Positions 43,600 to 53,609 of a DNA stretch of 64,000 nt are shown here, piece by piece. Every line of letters begins with the position of its first letter. Position 1 is the stretch's first letter. The notes below the pieces were generated by a model. That model did no database searches. It had not been told where the DNA came from and saw nothing but the letters and a program-made list of their open reading frames with translations. This stretch comes from Tillandsia leiboldiana. Taxonomy: Eukaryota; Streptophyta; Magnoliopsida; Poales; Bromeliaceae. Both the position numbers and the translations under genes were made by a program. Location of the stretch: contig CM055074.1 in assembly GCA_029204045.2 (NCBI GenBank), positions 19,581,164 through 19,645,163 on the forward strand. The letters are read 5' to 3'.

Positions 43600-46393
43600 T
43601 GTCACACCCCCGGGGGTTTTTGAGTCTATTTAAGCGGAAAATCGTGTGTATTTTTTTTCTTTTAACAAGGTAATTTAAACCTCATCCCCGGTGCGTGCCA
43701 GACCGCCACATACACAAATTCTCCCTGTCCGCGGACAGAGTCTCCTTTGTATATGCACGGCGTCTCACTTACAACAACATACATCCAACACCAACCATCA
43801 ACCATACAATAGACATTCAACATCAAGCGGAATAATAAAGCGGCATCAATGTTTTAGAAAGGATAAAACCAGCAGTTGCAAAACCCGTGCCCACACGACA
43901 CTTCGTTTTGAGAAAACCTTTTTGAAGTCATTTGGTTTATCATGAAAACATGCCGCATACAAAAACATCACCAAAAGAACCAAACTATAAACGTACAACT
44001 CATCCACAGTGCTAAATAATACATGTCCACGATTATTACTACCCACAAGCAAATTAACTAAATGCGTAAAAGAAATGAGATAATGATAATAACCAAGTGT
44101 CCTGACTACGGCCCTCGCGACGCAGTCTCGACCAACTCCCGGCTAACGCCTCTCGTAGCGCCTGTCACGGAGTGGGTAATGTCAGTGACAAACAAAGTAG
44201 ATGTCTAATAACAATAAGGAATAAGGAGCAAACCGGAAACACCAAAACCATTTCGCTACAACCCTGCACATGTTAAGCTGGGCACCAACCCCAGAATTAT
44301 CAATTGAATTGGGCACCAACCCCAGATTATCTGTCGGAGAGACTAAAGTCTCCCCTCGTGCACAAGTACCTACTTTGATGCATTTACCCCTTCCACGGTG
44401 CTGGTGTGCTATTCCCAGCGGGCGCGAAGGGGTCCTCACGGCACCCACACTTTTGTGAGGAACACGGGTCATACAAGACCACTCTTCCGGAAAAGTACAC
44501 CCATGCGGAGGCCAATCCGCCTGTGTACGTGCAGCATCCCAAAACAGATTTGCCGAGATCGGCGTGTCATGAACAATGCGACCGCAGCCGCTTCAATTGT
44601 TAGATAAAAACACGATTATGCGAAAGGTTAAACTGTCCATCTACTTTGTTAGATAAATTGAGAGCACTTTAATGACGATAGATGCACTTACTGCACTGGC
44701 TGTATTTACAGCAACCGTACCCACCTATTTGGAGAGAGATCGGAACACCCGAATCTTTCGCGCACCCCCGCTGCGCGTCTGGACCTAAAGAAAGTCCGCA
44801 CGGATAACTATAGTCAAAAGCGTGTACTAACATCTGAAAACACAAGACCCACTTTACTCTTTTCGACGGGAAGGTCCCACAAAACTCAGTCCTCAATCGG
44901 TAGCCCACTCGGGACGTCCCTGGTTAGACCAAAAAGGCCCCGACGGCGGAAATGATGAGAAAAGAGACCCGACGGCACGCCCCCGACGATTTCGTCGAGG
45001 CGCGGAGCGTCGGCGAAATTAGCACCCGACCTAATAAAATAATGACCAAGAAGGTCCCAGGTGGCCATGCCAAGAAAGCCACGGAAATAACGATCCCAAC
45101 GTCGAAAACGGCGTTCAAAACGGTGGAAAAACGGACAAAAACGGAGCTACCGATCTTTGGGCTGTCGGGTGGTGCACAGGAGCAACCGTGGACCGGGTTT
45201 ACGGCATCAGGCGGCGGCGGCACGCGCCGAGTGCACACAGGAGCGTGCACCAGGCGGGACGGGCCGGGCCGCGCACGGTGCTGGCGCGCGCCGGGTTCAC
45301 GCATTCGGCCGCGGCGTCGCGCACCGGGTGCACGCCCAGCGCGTGCACCGTGCTGGACGGGCCGGGCCGGCGCACGGATTTGTGCGCCGGTTCTTGGCCT
45401 TCGATGTTGCAGGCGTGCACCGGGTGCACGCCTGGACCCGTGGACCGCGCTGTACGGAAAAGCACAGTAACTTCCCGTTTCGCTATTTCTTCTCCGTTTG
45501 CGCTCCCGTTTCGCGGTTTCTTCTCCGTTTTCGCACCCGTGCGACTCCGGCGAAGACCCCGCGACCATGGTAACGGCGGCGGCGGCCTCCCGTTTAAAAA
45601 CGGCGGCGGCGGCCTCCCGTTACCCCACTAAGTTCCAACGAAACATCCCAAAAACCTCCGAATAAAAACACGATAATTCTAACGACTAAACCAACGATCG
45701 ACGAACAACCAAAACGTCGGTCGGAGGTCCGATAACAAGAACTCGATTAAAGACCACCAAGAACTCAACGAAAGAGATGACGGAAAACTCCCAAATAATT
45801 TAAATAAATTATTTTACTAACCGAAGATCGACGGGAAGGTTGTCCGGTCGCGTTCTTGCCTTCGGTTCGGTGTCCGGGAAGATCGGGCTCCTTCTCTTTC
45901 TCCTTTCCCTTTCTTCCGGCTAGGGTTCCGTCTTTTCTTTTTTTTTTTTCCATCTCTCCGATTAGGGTTTTTATTTTCTTTTCTTTTCCTTTCCGATACT
46001 CAGGATCCCTTATATAGTCGTACTTTACCTTTAATTAATTCCTCTTTAATTCGTACGTAAGAGAATTAATTAATTTTCCGTCTGGGATAATTAATTAACT
46101 AATTAATTATCCCCCACGAGATAAACCACCTTATCTCTAACGGGTGCAAGATATTTAGCACGGATTCCGATGCACGACTAATTACCATATCACTTTGGGT
46201 CCCGTTCAGGGGGTTCCCGATATCGGATTTCAGATCCGATCGCGCCGTCGGCTTTCTTTTTCCGCGCTCTATCGCAGAAAAATACTAGCATCTCACAATG
46301 GCCAACTTCAAGAATTGAATAATTTTATTTCACTTAAAGGCTTGAATGACTATACCTAAGTCAAAAATACCCCCGAAAGGCCGGATCACTACA
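43600..46393 (-). repeat. Element D 3' LTR (2,794 bp)
   Basis: TGTCACACCCCCGGGGG to GGATCACTACA on the plus strand. Minus-strand TATATAAG at 46009-46016. A GC-rich region rich in GTGCACC words lies at 45175-45470. Confidence 0.92.
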
Positions 46394-46428
46394 CCACTCA
46401 CACTTTATAAAAAGTTTCGTCCCGAAAC

Positions 46429-48174
46429 TTAAGTACAAACCCCACTAATCAATTCGGGGAAACATTCCCTCATCTTCGATTCCAGTTCCCACGTCACCTC
46501 GCGCTCTTCGTGGTTGCTCCACTGGACCTTCACATAGGGGATAGTTTGATTGCGCAACTTCTTGTCCTCTCTCGCCAAAATCCGCACCGGCGTCTCCTCG
46601 ACGCTTAAATCCTCTCGCAACTCGATGGTGGAGGCATCCAAGGCATGAGAGGGATCAGCTAGGTATCTCCGGAGCATTGAGACATGGAATACGTTATGGA
46701 CTCGTTCGAGATTCGGCGGCGGAGCTAATCGGTACGCCACCGGTCCTATGCGTTCTAGGATCTCGAACGGTCCTACGTACCTCGGGCTTAACTTTCCTTT
46801 TATGCCGAAGCGTCGGTTCCCCTTGGAGGGCGAAACTCGGAGCATCACATGTTCACCCACCATGAACTCTAAGTCTCTGCGTCTGTTGTCCGCGTAGCTT
46901 TTCTGTCTGCTCTGGGCGGTCTGTAGTCTTTGTCTAATCAACCGCACCTTTGCTTCGGTCTCCTCCACCAAATCTGGCCCCAGAATCTTACGCTCACCCA
47001 GGTCGTCCCAGCATATTGCAGACCGACAGCGGCGCCCGTACAGGGCCTCGTATGGTGCCATCTGAATGCTGGCCTGGTAACTGTTATTATAGGCAAATTC
47101 CACTACGGGCAAACACCGTGCCCATCCTTCGCCCAGGTCTAAAACGCATGCCCGAAGCATGTCCTCCACAATTTGTATCACCCGCTCTGATTGTCCGTCG
47201 GTCTGCGGGTGGAAAGCCGTACTGAAGTGCAACTTGGTTCCCATTGCTCGCTGCAGGCTCTGCCAAAAGTTTGACACAAATCGTGTGTCCCTGTCCGACG
47301 TGATGGACGTCGGCACCCCATGCAACCTTACTATCTCGTTGATGTAGGTTTGCGCCAGTCGTTCCCGCGCCCACGTCGTGTGTATGGGCAGAAAGTGGGC
47401 CGATTTCGTCAGACGGTCCACGATTACCCATATTGCATCGTGTCCCTGTGACGATCTCGGGAACCCGGTCACAAAATCCATGGTAATCATGTCCCACTTC
47501 CACACGGGTACCGGTAAGGGTTGCAATTTTCCTGCTGGACGCTGGTGCTCGGCCTTCACTCGTTGGCACACCAGGCAGTGTGCCACAAACCGAGTCACGT
47601 CTCCCTTCATTTTGGGCCACCAGAAGGTCTGATTAACGTCCTTGTACATCTTCGTTCCCCCGGGATGCGCTGTATATGGAGCGGTATGCGCCTCCCGCAG
47701 GATTTCCTCTTTGAGTTCCGGTAGATCCGGCACGCAGATTCGTCCCCGAAATCGTATCGTGCCGTCGGAGTTTACTGCGAAGTCTCCTCCTTGGTCGGCA
47801 GTCACTCTACTTCGCACCAGCTGGAGTTGGTCATCAGTTGACTGCCCCTCGAGAATTCTGTCAAGCAGGGTAGGTCTGACCACCAGTGTCAGAAGTCGTT
47901 CGACTGTACCCGCCGGCACTACCTCTAGTCTTAGTTGCGAAAATTCCGCAATCAGACTATCTTGTTGGGTGATGGCACCTACCCCTGCTTTCTCGGCCTG
48001 CCCCTTACGGCTCAGGGCGTCGGCCACCACATTTGCCTTTCCCGGGTGGTAGTGGATCGTTAAATCGTAATCCTTTGTTTTTGCTTGACCTGTTTCATTT
48101 ATTTCAATACCCCTAGCTCGTCCAAGTCGTCGAGCAAGTCTTTTTCTTTTAGTCTTCCCAGAAGTTTCTTCCAT
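46429..48174 (-). CDS. Element D integrase with Sirevirus-derived basic N-terminus
   Basis: A 581-residue open frame. Residues 1 to about 33, from the ATG at 48174, are the Sirevirus-like basic segment (RKRLARRLGRARGIEIN). They run in frame into the native pol linker (DYDLTIHYHPGKANVVADAL) and then integrase: the HHCC domain (CLVCQR), the catalytic core with Asp in ITMDFVTG, Asp in SITSDRDTRF and Glu in HPQTDGQSERV, the GKLSPRYVGPF barrel and a chromodomain-like end (VKVQWSNHE...EVTWELE). No integrase residue I can check is lost. The upstream RT frame ends at 48099 in a different frame, so this ORF would need its own start or a -1 shift within the overlap. Confidence 0.88.
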   Translation of the reverse strand: MEETSGKTKRKRLARRLGRARGIEINETGQAKTKDYDLTIHYHPGKANVVADALSRKGQAEKAGVGAITQQDSLIAEFSQLRLEVVPAGTVERLLTLVVRPTLLDRILEGQSTDDQLQLVRSRVTADQGGDFAVNSDGTIRFRGRICVPDLPELKEEILREAHTAPYTAHPGGTKMYKDVNQTFWWPKMKGDVTRFVAHCLVCQRVKAEHQRPAGKLQPLPVPVWKWDMITMDFVTGFPRSSQGHDAIWVIVDRLTKSAHFLPIHTTWARERLAQTYINEIVRLHGVPTSITSDRDTRFVSNFWQSLQRAMGTKLHFSTAFHPQTDGQSERVIQIVEDMLRACVLDLGEGWARCLPVVEFAYNNSYQASIQMAPYEALYGRRCRSAICWDDLGERKILGPDLVEETEAKVRLIRQRLQTAQSRQKSYADNRRRDLEFMVGEHVMLRVSPSKGNRRFGIKGKLSPRYVGPFEILERIGPVAYRLAPPPNLERVHNVFHVSMLRRYLADPSHALDASTIELREDLSVEETPVRILAREDKKLRNQTIPYVKVQWSNHEEREVTWELESKMRECFPELISGVCT

Positions 48175-48374
48175 GGGAGCTTTGCCCTTTTCAGCAGCAG
48201 TAAGAGGAGCCTTTGACGTTTCCGCAGGCGCCTTCCCCTTTGAAGCAGTGGGAGCTGTTGCTTCAACTTGAAGCTCATCCCATTCAATTGATTCCGTTTC
48301 CGACTCCGTATCGGAATCATCTTTCGCTTTCTTTGCTTTCTTAGCCCTCTTGGGCTTGACAGTGTCCTTGACAT
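48077..48374 (-). other. Sirevirus env-like gene fragment replacing RNase H in element D
   Basis: In one frame the minus strand encodes a Lys/Ala-rich, then acidic, then KGKAP-repeat sequence. Its words ASKGKAP, TAAEKGKAPM and RARGIEI correspond in order to ASKGKTP, TAAEKGKAPM and RPRGIEI of the S2 env-like ORF (about 21995-22150). It sits exactly between the RT end (KKGEKF) and the post-RNase H linker (DYDLTI), where C has about 125 residues of RNase H. The match is clear but not identical, so the donor was a different Sirevirus. The fragment is in sense orientation. Confidence 0.88.
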
Positions 48375-49268
48375 GAACTTTTCTCCCTTTTTAGTCAAGC
48401 GGTTTAAGGGGGCGGCTATCCTGGAGAAATCCTTCACGAAGCGCCGGTAGTACCCGGCTAACCCCAGGAAGCTTCGAATCTCCGTTACCGTCGTCGGTTG
48501 GGTCCAGTTCGTCACCGAATCTATCTTCTTCGGATCGACTGCGACCCCAGCCGCCGAGATTACATGTCCCAAGAAGCCAACCTCTCGGAGCCAAAACTCA
48601 CACTTTTTGAGTTTGGCGTAGAGTTTCTGTTCCCGTAGGGTCTGGAGGACTGTGCGCAGATGTTCTTCATGTTCCTCATCTGTACGGGAATAGATGAGGA
48701 TATCGTCGATGAAGACCACCACGAATAAATCCAGAAAGGGTTTGAACACCCTGTTCATCATGTCCATGAACACTGCCGGGGCATTCGTGAGCCCGAACGG
48801 CATTACAGTAAATTCGTAATGACCGTAGCGAGTCCGAAAAGCCGTTTTGGGGATGTCCTCCCCCTTTACTTGGACCTGATGATAGCCCGACTGCAGGTCA
48901 ATCTTTGAAAACACCGTCGCCCCCTGTAATTGGTCGAAAAGGTCGTTGATCCTTGGCAGGGGGTACTTGTTCTTAACGGTGACCTTTTTTATCTCCCGGT
49001 AGTCGATACACAACCGGAGACTTCCGTCCTTCTTTCTCACAAACAGGACGGGCGCGCCCCAGGGCGACGCGCTAGGTCTGATGAAGCCCTTATCCAAAAG
49101 GTCCTCCAACTGTGCCTTGAGTTCCTTCAACTCCGCGAAGGCCATCCTGTACGGTGCCTTGGTGATGGGTTTGGTGCCGGGAAGTAGTTCAATGGGAAAG
49201 TCGACTTCTCGTTCCGGCGGCGCTCCGGGGAGCTCTGCCGGAAATACGTCCAGAAATTCCCTTACCAC
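48099..49268 (-). CDS. Element D reverse transcriptase ORF
   Basis: An open frame of 389 residues starting at GTG 49268 (MVREFLDVFPAELPG). RT is intact from the DFPIELLPGTKPITKAPYRM entry through YPLPRINDLF and the FIDDILIYS catalytic box to the thumb and connection (FLGLAGYYRRF, LTKKGEKF, about residue 298). The final 90 or so residues are an out-of-frame reading of the Sirevirus insert and have no RNase H character. No protease precedes it. RT without RNase H could copy RNA but not complete the DNA by itself. Confidence 0.85.
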   Translation of the reverse strand: MVREFLDVFPAELPGAPPEREVDFPIELLPGTKPITKAPYRMAFAELKELKAQLEDLLDKGFIRPSASPWGAPVLFVRKKDGSLRLCIDYREIKKVTVKNKYPLPRINDLFDQLQGATVFSKIDLQSGYHQVQVKGEDIPKTAFRTRYGHYEFTVMPFGLTNAPAVFMDMMNRVFKPFLDLFVVVFIDDILIYSRTDEEHEEHLRTVLQTLREQKLYAKLKKCEFWLREVGFLGHVISAAGVAVDPKKIDSVTNWTQPTTVTEIRSFLGLAGYYRRFVKDFSRIAAPLNRLTKKGEKFMSRTLSSPRGLRKQRKRKMIPIRSRKRNQLNGMSFKLKQQLPLLQRGRRLRKRQRLLLLLLKRAKLPWKKLLGRLKEKDLLDDLDELGVLK

Positions 49269-49575
49269 GGGACCGCTGATCCTTATCTGGGGAGCGGCCC
49301 TGAACTACCTATCGGCCCATTGGGTCCTCGGCTGCAAGGCATAGGGTGGAGCCTATTTGTTCCTTGCATGGCCCTTAACGGGCCCCGAGTACACAAGGTT
49401 CTCCTATGCTTCGAAGCTCGCCCGCGCGCATCGGCCGGGGGAGGCTTCGCCTAATACTTAAGGATTCTAGAGAGAGGGAGCGAGAGAGAGAGTCTAACAG
49501 GGGTAGCAGGTTAAGGTGTGACCGGTGCTCCTAATCTAAGAGGGAGAAGTGGAACCAAAAGTTTACCTGCCGTTA
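49269..49575 (-). other. Unassigned 307-bp segment where protease should be in element D
   Basis: Between the gag stop and RT there is no DTG protease motif. The sequence holds a CT-microsatellite (GAGAGAGAGAG on the plus strand near 49475-49495) and mixed-composition DNA resembling a plant gene leader or unrelated intergenic sequence. It matches neither B nor C by eye. Confidence 0.6.
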
Positions 49576-50550
49576 CTAGGTCTGGGACGTAGCGTCCTCC
49601 ACTGCAGTATCCCGGGGAGTCCGTCCACAGCCCTTGGGCCAGCGTCGTACGGCGTGCTGGGGAAGGGACTTGTCGTCTGAGGAGTCTGCAGATTGCTGGT
49701 CGTCAGGCGAATCCCTTGGCTGAACGGGGGCCGCAGCACCCTCTGGTCCTTTCTGCTGTGGTGGCGCGGCGGCGGCGGAAGTGGGCCTCTGAGGGCAGAA
49801 TGCACGGGAGTGGTCCGGTAAGCCGCACTGATTGCAGTAATGGTACCTCCACGTACATTCTGCCACCGGGTGAGCACCCTCGCAGATTACGCACGGTCCC
49901 TGAGGTGGTTTCGCGTCCCTCGCTGGTGTCGGTTCGTCCTCCCGCGCTTTCTCCGGTCGTCTTCCTCCTTGGCCCTCCGGGGCGGGGCCCCCTCGTGGAA
50001 CGGGTGCAGCAGTCTTCCCCGTCCTCTCCGGTCGCGGTGCCGGAGGCCTGGTGGTGCCCGGTTTCCGTGGGCACTCGAAGCGTGCGTGTCCTGGCTTGCC
50101 ACACCGGTAGCAGTGGTCGTGACTCCATGGACAGTCAGTCACCTGATGCGCCCTGCTGCATATGGGACACGGTTTCCCCTGCGGTGTGGATCCTCCTCTC
50201 CTTACCTTTCCAAAGGTTCCCTCCGTCCTCGGACGTTTGAGTGCCGGGCCCTGCTGGAAGGGGTTCTCTGCCGGTCTGGGATAGGGATAACACTGCCGAG
50301 CGCGTGCCTCGGCCAGTTCTTGCTCTGCCCGCTGGGCCAATATAACTGCTTCATTAAAAGTAGGGAATCCTGTCGGCGGCATTCCCCGATAGGTGCCGTT
50401 CCTGACGTCTTGCCGGATGCGGTCGACACCCTCAAAATCCTGAGTCAGTATGCCTAGGTGCTCTGTGAGAGTTAGCATTTGCCCCGCTATGTCGCGTAGC
50501 TGGTTGCGGAGTATGCGGTTGGCTGCAGCTATGGAATCCATCCTGTCCAT
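49576..50550 (-). CDS. Element D rearranged gag with four zinc knuckles
   Basis: A 324-codon ORF from ATG 50550 (MDRMDSIAAANRILRNQL). The N-terminal coiled-coil resembles that of the C gag. The sequence then jumps from LTEHLGILTQ to DFEGVDRIRQDVRNG, so nearly the whole capsid-like gag core is gone. After FNEAVILAQRAEQ come two CCHC pairs: CPICSRAHQVTDC with CYRCGKPGHARFEC, and CVICEGAHPVAEC with CNQCGLPDHSRAFC. C has a single such pair, so D carries a tandem duplication. Between and after them the protein is Pro/Arg/Gln-rich. It could bind nucleic acid but is unlikely to form a particle alone. Confidence 0.82.
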   Translation of the reverse strand: MDRMDSIAAANRILRNQLRDIAGQMLTLTEHLGILTQDFEGVDRIRQDVRNGTYRGMPPTGFPTFNEAVILAQRAEQELAEARARQCYPYPRPAENPFQQGPALKRPRTEGTFGKVRRGGSTPQGKPCPICSRAHQVTDCPWSHDHCYRCGKPGHARFECPRKPGTTRPPAPRPERTGKTAAPVPRGGPAPEGQGGRRPEKAREDEPTPARDAKPPQGPCVICEGAHPVAECTWRYHYCNQCGLPDHSRAFCPQRPTSAAAAPPQQKGPEGAAAPVQPRDSPDDQQSADSSDDKSLPQHAVRRWPKGCGRTPRDTAVEDATSQT

Positions 50551-50793
50551 TTGAGAATGGTTAGCACTCGGTGGCCGGATCCTGGCCGTTGTCCGCTGTA
50601 ATACAAAGGAACCACGTTAACCCTAAGGTTATAACCCTAATACCCTGTCTTATGATTACGCCTACATTACGTCCCCTTTTTCCCGTACTCTCACGTACTA
50701 CGCACTTATACCTTGGTTATCTCAAGTCTAATTTGCTTGTGGTACCCTGCACTGTGGATGCGGATCTCGTCTACTATGGTCATGGTTGTTTTT
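50551..50793 (-). other. Element D leader between primer binding site and gag
   Basis: Non-coding leader; nothing recognisable apart from general AT-rich composition. Confidence 0.6.
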
Positions 50794-50804
50794 CTCTGAT
50801 ACCA
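50794..50804 (-). promoter_or_regulatory. Primer binding site of element D (initiator Met tRNA)
   Basis: The minus strand reads TGGTATCAGAG seven bases after the 5' LTR end. Confidence 0.85.
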
Positions 50805-50811
50805 TTTAATC

Positions 50812-53604
50812 TGTCACGCCCCCGGGGGTTTTTGAGTCTATTTAAGCGGAAAATCGTGTGTATTTTTTTTCTTTTAACAAGGTAATTTAAACCTCATCCC
50901 CGGTGCGTGCCAGACCGCCACATACACAAATTCTCCCTGTCCGCGGACAGAGTCTCCTTTGTATATGCACGGCGTCTCACTTACAACAACATACATCCAA
51001 CACCAACCATCAACCATACAATAGACATTCAACATCAAGCGGAATAATAAAGCGGCATCAATGTTTTAGAAAGGATAAAACCAGCAGTTGCAAAACCCGT
51101 GCCCACACGACACTTCGTTTTGAGAAAACCTTTTCGAAGTCATTTGGTTTATCATGAAAACATGCCGCATACAAAAACATCACCAAAAGAACCAAACTTT
51201 AAACGTACAACTCATCCACAGTGCTAAATAATACATGTCCACGATTATTACTACCCACAAGCAAATTAACTAAATGCGTAAAAGAAATGAGATAATGATA
51301 ATAACCAAGTGTCCTGACTACGGCCCTCGCGACGCAGTCTCGACCAACTCCCGGCTAACGCCTCTCGTAGCGCCTGTCACGGAGTGGGTAATGTCAGTGA
51401 CAAACAAAGTAGATGTCTAATAACAATAAGGAATAAGGAGCAAACCGGAAACACCAAAACCATTTCGCTACAACCCTGCACATGTTAAGCTGGGCACCAA
51501 CCCCAGAATTATCAATTGAATTGGGCACCAACCCCAGATTATCTGTCGGAGAGACTAAAGTCTCCCCTCGTGCACAAGTACCTACTTTGATGCATTTACC
51601 CCTTCCACGGTGCTGGTGTGCTATTCCCAGCGGGCGCGAAGGGGTCCTCACGGCACCCACACTTTTGTGAGGAACACGGGTCATACAAGACCACTCTTCC
51701 GGAAAAGTACACCCATGCGGAGGCCAATCCGCCTGTGTACGTGCAGCATCCCAAAACAGATTTGCCGAGATCGGCGTGTCATGAACAATGCGACCGCAGC
51801 CGCTTCAATTGTTAGATAAAAACACGATTATGCGAAAGGTTAAACTGTCCATCTACTTTGTTAGATAAATTGAGAGCACTTTAATGACGATAGATGCACT
51901 TACTGCACTGGCTGTATTTACAGCAACCGTACCCACCTATTTGGAGAGAGATCGGAACACCCGAATCTTTCGCGCACCCCCGCTGCGCGTCTGGACCTAA
52001 AGAAAGTCCGCACGGATAACTATAGTCAAAAGCGTGTACTAACATCTGAAAACACAAGACCCACTTTACTCTTTTCGACGGGAAGGTCCCACAAAACTCA
52101 GTCCTCAATCGGTAGCCCACTCGGGACGTCCCTGGTTAGACCAAGAAGGCCCCGACGACGGAAATGATGAGAAAAGAGACCCGACGGCATGCCCCCGACG
52201 ATTTCGTCGAGGCGCGGAGCGTCGGCGAAATTAGCACCCGACCTAATAAAATAATGACCAAGAAGGTCCCAGGTGGCCATGCCAAGAAAGCCACGGAAAT
52301 AACGATCCCAACGTCGAAAACGGCGTTCAAAACGGTGGAAAAACGGACAAAAACGGAGCTACCGATCTTTGGGCTGTCGGGTGGTGCACAGGAGCAACCG
52401 TGGACCGGGTTTACGGCATCAGGCGGCGGCGGCACGCGCCGAGTGCACACAGGAGCGTGCACCAGGCGGGACGGGCCGGGCCGCGCACGGTGCTGGCGCG
52501 CGCCGGGTTCACGCATTCTGCCGCGGCGTCGCGCACCGGGTGCACGCCCAGCGCGTGCACCGTGCTGGACGGGCCGGGCCGGCGCACGGATTTGTGCGCC
52601 GGTTCTTGGCCTTCGATGTTGCAGGTGTGCACCGGGTGCACGCCTGGACCCGTGGACCGCGCTGTACGGAAAAGCACAGTAACTTCCCGTTTCGCGATTT
52701 CTTCTCCGTTTGCGCTCCCGTTTCGCGGTTTCTTCTCCGTTTTCGCTCCCGTGCGACTCCGGCGAAGACCCCGCGACCATGGTAACGGCGGCGGCGGCCT
52801 CCCGTTTAAAAACGGCGGCGGCGGCCTCCCGTTACCCCACTAAGTTCCAACGAAACATCCCAAAAACCTCCGAATAAAAACACGATAATTCTAACGACTA
52901 AACCAACGATCGACGAACAACCAAAACGTCGGTCGGAGGTCCGATAACAAGAACTCGATTAAAGACCACCAAGAACTCAACGAAAGAGATGAAGGAAAAC
53001 TCCCAAATAATTTAAATAAATTATTTTACTAACCGAAGATCGACGGGAAGGTTGTCCGGTCGCGTTCTTGCCTTCGGTTCGGTGTCCGGGAAGATCGGGC
53101 TCCTTCTCTTTCTCCTTTCCCTTTCTTCCGGCTAGGGTTCCGTCTTTTCTTTTTTTTTTTCCTTCTCTCCGATTAGGGTTTTTATTTTCTTTTCTTTTCC
53201 TTTCCGATACTCAGGATCCCTTATATAGTCGTACTTTACCTTTAATTAATTCCTCTTTAATTCGTACGTAAGAGAATTAATTAATTTTCCGTCTGGGATA
53301 ATTAATTAACTAATTAATTATCCCCCACGAGATAAACCACCTTATCTCTAACGGGTGCAAGATATTTAGCACGGATTCCGATGCACGACTAATTACCATA
53401 TCACTTTGGGTCCCGTTCAGGGGGTTCCCGATATCGGATTTCAGATCCGATCGCGCCGTCGGCTTTCTTTTTCCGCGCTCTATCGCAGAAAAATACTAGC
53501 ATCTCACAATGGCCAACTTCAAGAATTGAATAATTTTATTTCACTTAAAGGCTTGAATGACTATACCTAAGTCAAAAATACCCCCGAAAGGCCGGATCAC
53601 TACA
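50812..53604 (-). repeat. Element D 5' LTR (2,793 bp)
   Basis: TGTCACGCCCCCGGGGG to GGATCACTACA. TATATAAG at 53220-53227 on the minus strand. Differs from the 3' LTR by about a dozen substitutions and one base of length. Confidence 0.92.
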
Positions 53605-53609
53605 GGTTA
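53605..53609. repeat. Target-site duplication of element D (right copy)
   Basis: GGTTA here and GGTCA at 43595-43599 on the other side; four of five bases agree. The gag frame of C is continuous if one copy and the element are disregarded. Confidence 0.75.

Larger units (their letters stand above)
43600..53604 (-). mobile_element. Element D: rearranged, chimeric non-autonomous Ty3/gypsy element
   Basis: A 10.0-kb minus-strand element inserted in the gag of C. LTRs 43600-46393 and 50812-53604 differ by only about a dozen visible substitutions; flanking pentamers are GGTCA and GGTTA. On the minus strand the order is primer binding site, a gag without its core but with four zinc knuckles, a 300-bp segment of unknown origin where protease should be, RT, a Sirevirus-derived segment in place of RNase H, and integrase with a chromodomain-like tail. 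Protease and RNase H are absent, so it would depend on another element for movement. The near-identical LTRs indicate recent movement. Confidence 0.9.

Noticed and set aside
45157..45631. Frames rich in Ala, Gly, His and Arg in the D LTR, repeated at 52369-52843
   Set aside because: Identical in both LTR copies and explained by GTGCACC-rich low-complexity DNA.
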